Positions 13,826 to 16,503 of a DNA stretch of 16,503 nucleotides are shown here, in pieces. A program made the position numbers and the translations under genes. Position 1 is the stretch's first letter. Each line of letters opens with the position of its first letter. The notes below the pieces were generated by a model that made no database searches, had not been told where the DNA came from, and was given only the letters and a program-made list of their open reading frames with translations. Origin of the DNA: JBAXBF01 sp034429745 (lineage in GTDB: Bacteria > Chloroflexota > Anaerolineae > Anaerolineales > DRKV01); contig DAOUFY010000033.1 of assembly GCA_034429745.1 (NCBI GenBank), positions 1 through 16,503 on the forward strand, written 5' to 3'.

Positions 13826-16090
13826 ATGAACTTGCGATTTTATTACACTCTATGTGCAATGATTTTATTGATTATGCTACTAAGTGGGACAAGCGGATGT
13901 CAAAGTTTGCCGGTTGTGGAAACCTCAGTTCCAGCTCAAGAAATTATTCCCATCCAAGAAACGAAAGCGCCACAGCCAAAGCTCTCTGAACTCTCCTCTA
14001 TCCAACCGTTGGCTAAGAGCACTTCCATGCCTGAAGCTGTTACTGAAGCAAATGGCGAGTTGAAGGCTGTAGGAACTCCACAACCACAAGGTGTTGAAGA
14101 AAACGAACGACAGACAGTCTTTTCTTTGGCGCCGGAACGATGGATGGAATGGGAGGTTATCCCGACTTCTCTCAGCCCGAAGATGCGAGAAGTATATCAA
14201 AAAGGGCTTGCTTTAGGAAACAATCCACGAGCTTTTTCAAAGGTGGGGGATTGTCAAAACATCTGTGAAGCTTTTCTTTGTCTTTATGATAAGGATGGCT
14301 ATAAGCTTAATCAACCGTATCCGCCAATTGGTTATCCTCAGCCGCCCTATCACAACAGCGGCAGTGATTTCTCGTATCTACAAGAGACGATAGATTATTT
14401 TGCTGGTTCATGGGGGCGGGAAAGCATTGCTGTGGAGGGTGGCTTTAACTTTCCGGCGGTATTTTCACCGCTGCGGGCTGATCCCGAGCAATGCAAGCCG
14501 GGTGAATCTCCTTTAGTTTGCGAGCTGCGTCTGCATAAACCCTCTTTTGTGATTATTGGGATGGAGTATTGGTACAAAGGTCGCACAGCAGAGAATTATG
14601 AGAAATATTTACGCAAAGCAGTTGACTACGCGCTGGAACACGGCATTATACCTATTTTGGAAGCAAAAGCAGACAACTTAGAAGGGGATCACAGCATCAA
14701 TTTAACTACAGCGCGGGTTGCTTATGAAAAAGAGGTTCCGTTTTGGAATTTTTGGCGTGCAGTACAAAAAATGGACGATCATGGCATGGACGTGCGCCGC
14801 GATCATGCAGATGGTTTTCATATTACATATGAAGCACAGTTAATACGCAGCTTTACAGCCTTGCAAACGCTGGACGCTTTAAGACGGATGCTTCTTAACG
14901 AAGGTGAAGCAGCTAGCCCTACCCCAACGTTGCTGCTAGCTGCAAGCCCTACGCCGATGCCAACAGAAAACCTATTGGCTAACCAAAATTGGCAAACCTG
15001 TCCTTTATCCGAGGAAGAAAGCGGAGGTGAAGATCAAGGCGGTAAGCTGGTGTTTGGCATTACTCAAAATTCGGGAGATAAACTGGAACCGCTGGGAGCT
15101 TTCATGCTGAAACTGGGTGAGGAGCAGCCGCGCTGGGAAAGATTGCTTGATGAAGGTGTTGGGCTGCTGGATTCACCTTCTCAAGGGTGCTGGATGTTGG
15201 TGCATAAAGGAGCGGCGTTGTATCTTACCGCCCGAAACGGAAAAGATCGCATACTCATCAGTGAAGAATATGATGCCAATAACCCGGACGGAGCACAGTG
15301 GTTTCGGCAACGCCAAGAGTTAGTTTTTATTCGTCGCAGTAGGGATGGGCGAACTGCATTGATGCTCTTTAACTTGCTGAATGGCAAACAAAAAGTGATA
15401 TCCACCGAACCCTTCGGGGATTTACAGCCATTGGCAATTTACAGTTCACCGGATGAAGATCATCTCTATTGGGAAAGCGGTAGCTGCACCGCAGGCGGAA
15501 AATGTGTTGAAAACGGAGTGTGGCTGAGCAGTTTTGATGAGCAAGGGGAACTCACTCATCAACCATTGGAAGGAGTGAAAAATCCGCTTGGGTCACCTGA
15601 CGGCAAAGGTTTTGTGTTCGTCGGCAAGAATGAACGCGGGGAAAACCGCTTGTATTGGCAGACCTTCGCGGATGGAAAAAGAGTTGTATTGGATTTGCGG
15701 CAAATGCATGATCGCAATGGACTGCGATATCCGGCACACATTCTTAACGTTCGTTGGTCAGATGACGGGCAACGATTGGCGGTTATTGGAGCAGAACGCA
15801 GCAAATATTCAGGACGTCAGTTGGATTTTCGTTATTTTATTGTTGATCTGCAAACACAAAAAACAACGCTGCTGCCACAGGCTTTAGGGGATCAGCTTCT
15901 TTCGGTGCTGTGGCTGCCTAAAGGCGATGGTTTGATCTTCAGCGGCAGTGAAGTTCATGGCAATTCAACTCGTTTATTGCTCAAATACGTGGATTTATCA
16001 ACGATGAAAATACGCTCCTTGGAAGACAATAAAGCGCTGCCATCTTCACAGGATTTCCTATTCATCCAAAACCTATTCTGGGTTCCATAA
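13826..16090 (+). CDS. Lipoprotein with SGNH-hydrolase-like domain and TolB/WD40-like propeller
   Basis: The 754-residue protein starts with a lipoprotein signal (hydrophobic 8-19, then SGTSGC with Cys25; the -3 residue is Thr, a weak lipobox). Residues 26-100 are a Pro/Glu/Thr-rich spacer. The SGNH-like domain (about 105-355) shows block I as FSKVGDCQ (137-144) with Cys143 where Ser is usual, block III as IGMEYW (244-249) with Glu247 where Asn is usual, and block V as DGFH (Asp329, His332). A linker with repeated SPTP (364-379) joins it to a C-terminal propeller (about 400-754) with blade-like SPDEDHLYWE, SPDGKGFVFVG and SDDGQRLAVIG. It should be anchored outside the cytoplasmic membrane. 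GAGG at 13814-13817 precedes the ATG by eight bases. The carrier-protein gene follows after 27 bases. Whether Cys143 is catalytic cannot be told from sequence; a binding-only role is possible. Confidence 0.85.
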   Translation: MNLRFYYTLCAMILLIMLLSGTSGCQSLPVVETSVPAQEIIPIQETKAPQPKLSELSSIQPLAKSTSMPEAVTEANGELKAVGTPQPQGVEENERQTVFSLAPERWMEWEVIPTSLSPKMREVYQKGLALGNNPRAFSKVGDCQNICEAFLCLYDKDGYKLNQPYPPIGYPQPPYHNSGSDFSYLQETIDYFAGSWGRESIAVEGGFNFPAVFSPLRADPEQCKPGESPLVCELRLHKPSFVIIGMEYWYKGRTAENYEKYLRKAVDYALEHGIIPILEAKADNLEGDHSINLTTARVAYEKEVPFWNFWRAVQKMDDHGMDVRRDHADGFHITYEAQLIRSFTALQTLDALRRMLLNEGEAASPTPTLLLAASPTPMPTENLLANQNWQTCPLSEEESGGEDQGGKLVFGITQNSGDKLEPLGAFMLKLGEEQPRWERLLDEGVGLLDSPSQGCWMLVHKGAALYLTARNGKDRILISEEYDANNPDGAQWFRQRQELVFIRRSRDGRTALMLFNLLNGKQKVISTEPFGDLQPLAIYSSPDEDHLYWESGSCTAGGKCVENGVWLSSFDEQGELTHQPLEGVKNPLGSPDGKGFVFVGKNERGENRLYWQTFADGKRVVLDLRQMHDRNGLRYPAHILNVRWSDDGQRLAVIGAERSKYSGRQLDFRYFIVDLQTQKTTLLPQALGDQLLSVLWLPKGDGLIFSGSEVHGNSTRLLLKYVDLSTMKIRSLEDNKALPSSQDFLFIQNLFWVP

Positions 16091-16117
16091 AAAATATTCA
16101 CGCAGAGGGAACATTTC

Positions 16118-16369
16118 ATGAACACTCAAGAGATACAAAACAAGTTAGCGAACTATATTACCAAAGAAATACTTAAACAACCGAAACGAGTTATTCAAGA
16201 GCAGGATGTTTTGATCAGTAGCGGCATGATCGATTCGTTTCATTTGGTTGATATTGCACTTTTTGTTGAACAGGCATTTGGGGTGAAGATAGAAGATACA
16301 GAATTAAATGCCGATACTTTTGATACCTTGGGGGAATTGACAGCTCTTATTCAACAGCGCCTTGCTTGA
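16118..16369 (+). CDS. Acyl/D-alanyl carrier protein (phosphopantetheine-binding)
   Basis: This is an 83-residue four-helix carrier protein. The attachment motif is GMIDSFHLVDIALFVEQ (36-52), with Ser40 as the predicted 4'-phosphopantetheine site; DSF rather than the DSL of housekeeping AcpP resembles DltC and other specialised carriers. The second conserved stretch, FGVKIEDTELNADTFDTLGELTALI (54-78), completes the fold. GAGGGA at 16105-16110 lies seven bases before the ATG. It lies 27 bases after the SGNH lipoprotein and nine bases before an apparent acyl-AMP ligase, so it probably carries an acyl or aminoacyl group loaded by that ligase rather than serving general fatty acid synthesis. The product carried is unknown. 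A DltC-like role is inference from the neighbours. Confidence 0.92.
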   Translation: MNTQEIQNKLANYITKEILKQPKRVIQEQDVLISSGMIDSFHLVDIALFVEQAFGVKIEDTELNADTFDTLGELTALIQQRLA

Positions 16370-16378
16370 TTGATAGCC

Positions 16379-16503
16379 ATGATACAAACCTTCGCACACA
16401 AGCTCAAATGGTGGTTCGAAGAGAAACCTAACCAGAAAGCCATCACATTTGTCTATCGCAAAAATCCACAGCATGTTGTGGACTATCATACCTTGTTTCG
16501 CGG
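16379..16503 (+). CDS. N-terminus of an AMP-dependent synthetase/ligase (cut by window edge)
   Basis: From the ATG at 16379 the frame is open for 41 codons to the window end. The translation (MIQTFAHKLKWWFEEKP, then NQKAITFVY, then a segment ending VVDYHTLFR) fits the start of ANL-superfamily adenylating enzymes. These typically begin with a helix, then P-[DN]-x-x-A-[IL]-x-[FY], then a [TD]-Y-x-x-L segment. The A3, A5 and later core motifs lie beyond the edge, so substrate and subclass (acyl-CoA synthetase, fatty acyl-AMP ligase, DltA-type) cannot be assigned. No strong Shine-Dalgarno is seen in the nine-base gap after the carrier-protein stop, suggesting translational coupling. Loading of the neighbouring carrier protein is the natural inference. 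Confidence 0.65.
   Translation, partial: MIQTFAHKLKWWFEEKPNQKAITFVYRKNPQHVVDYHTLFR

Noticed and set aside
15588..15887. 99-codon plus-strand frame inside the SGNH-propeller gene
   Set aside because: It overlaps a clear long coding frame, lacks a ribosome site, and shows no recognisable motif.

Overview
The window reads as bacterial chromosome of moderate GC (mid-40s percent by eye). It is most likely from Chloroflexota, class Anaerolineae or a relative. That placement is inference from style: lipoproteins with Pro/Thr linkers, a Yip1-ABC ATPase-FtsX cluster, a huge soluble multi-PAS GGDEF protein, and a pyruvate:ferredoxin oxidoreductase gene followed by a dihydroorotate-dehydrogenase-like gene. 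No marker gene is present to confirm it. There is no rRNA, tRNA, CRISPR array, insertion sequence or phage gene.

Left part, minus strand (1-5951): a Cache-PAS membrane sensor is cut by the left edge. Next to it, and ending at a clear rho-independent terminator (1217-1247), is a two-gene unit: nifJ (5851-2297) followed by a cysteine-free DHOD-like flavoprotein (2270-1272). Its leader holds a recognisable promoter and an unusual overlapping set of inverted repeats. This is core anaerobic pyruvate metabolism.

Middle, plus strand (6024-9374): a strong divergent promoter (TAGACA-17-TATACT) reads into a small Trp-rich exported protein of unknown function. It is followed by a Yip1-type membrane protein, an ABC ATPase that overlaps it by 4 bases, and a MacB/FtsX-type permease, probably one export or envelope-stress ABC unit. 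No periplasmic adaptor gene accompanies it.

Right part, plus strand (9375-16503): a 236-base regulatory gap contains a near-consensus CRP/FNR-type box and two TATAAT hexamers. It is followed by a small cysteine-containing lipoprotein and a 1233-residue protein with seven PAS domains, one GAF and one GGDEF domain, predicted to make cyclic di-GMP. The last three genes are the most interesting. They are a lipoprotein joining an SGNH-hydrolase-like domain (with Cys where the catalytic Ser is expected) to a TolB/WD40-like propeller, a DltC-like carrier protein, and the first 41 codons of an apparent AMP-dependent acyl ligase. SGNH protein, carrier and AMP ligase are three of the four parts of a DltABCD-type surface acylation system. 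The missing part, an MBOAT acyltransferase, would lie beyond the right edge if the idea is right.
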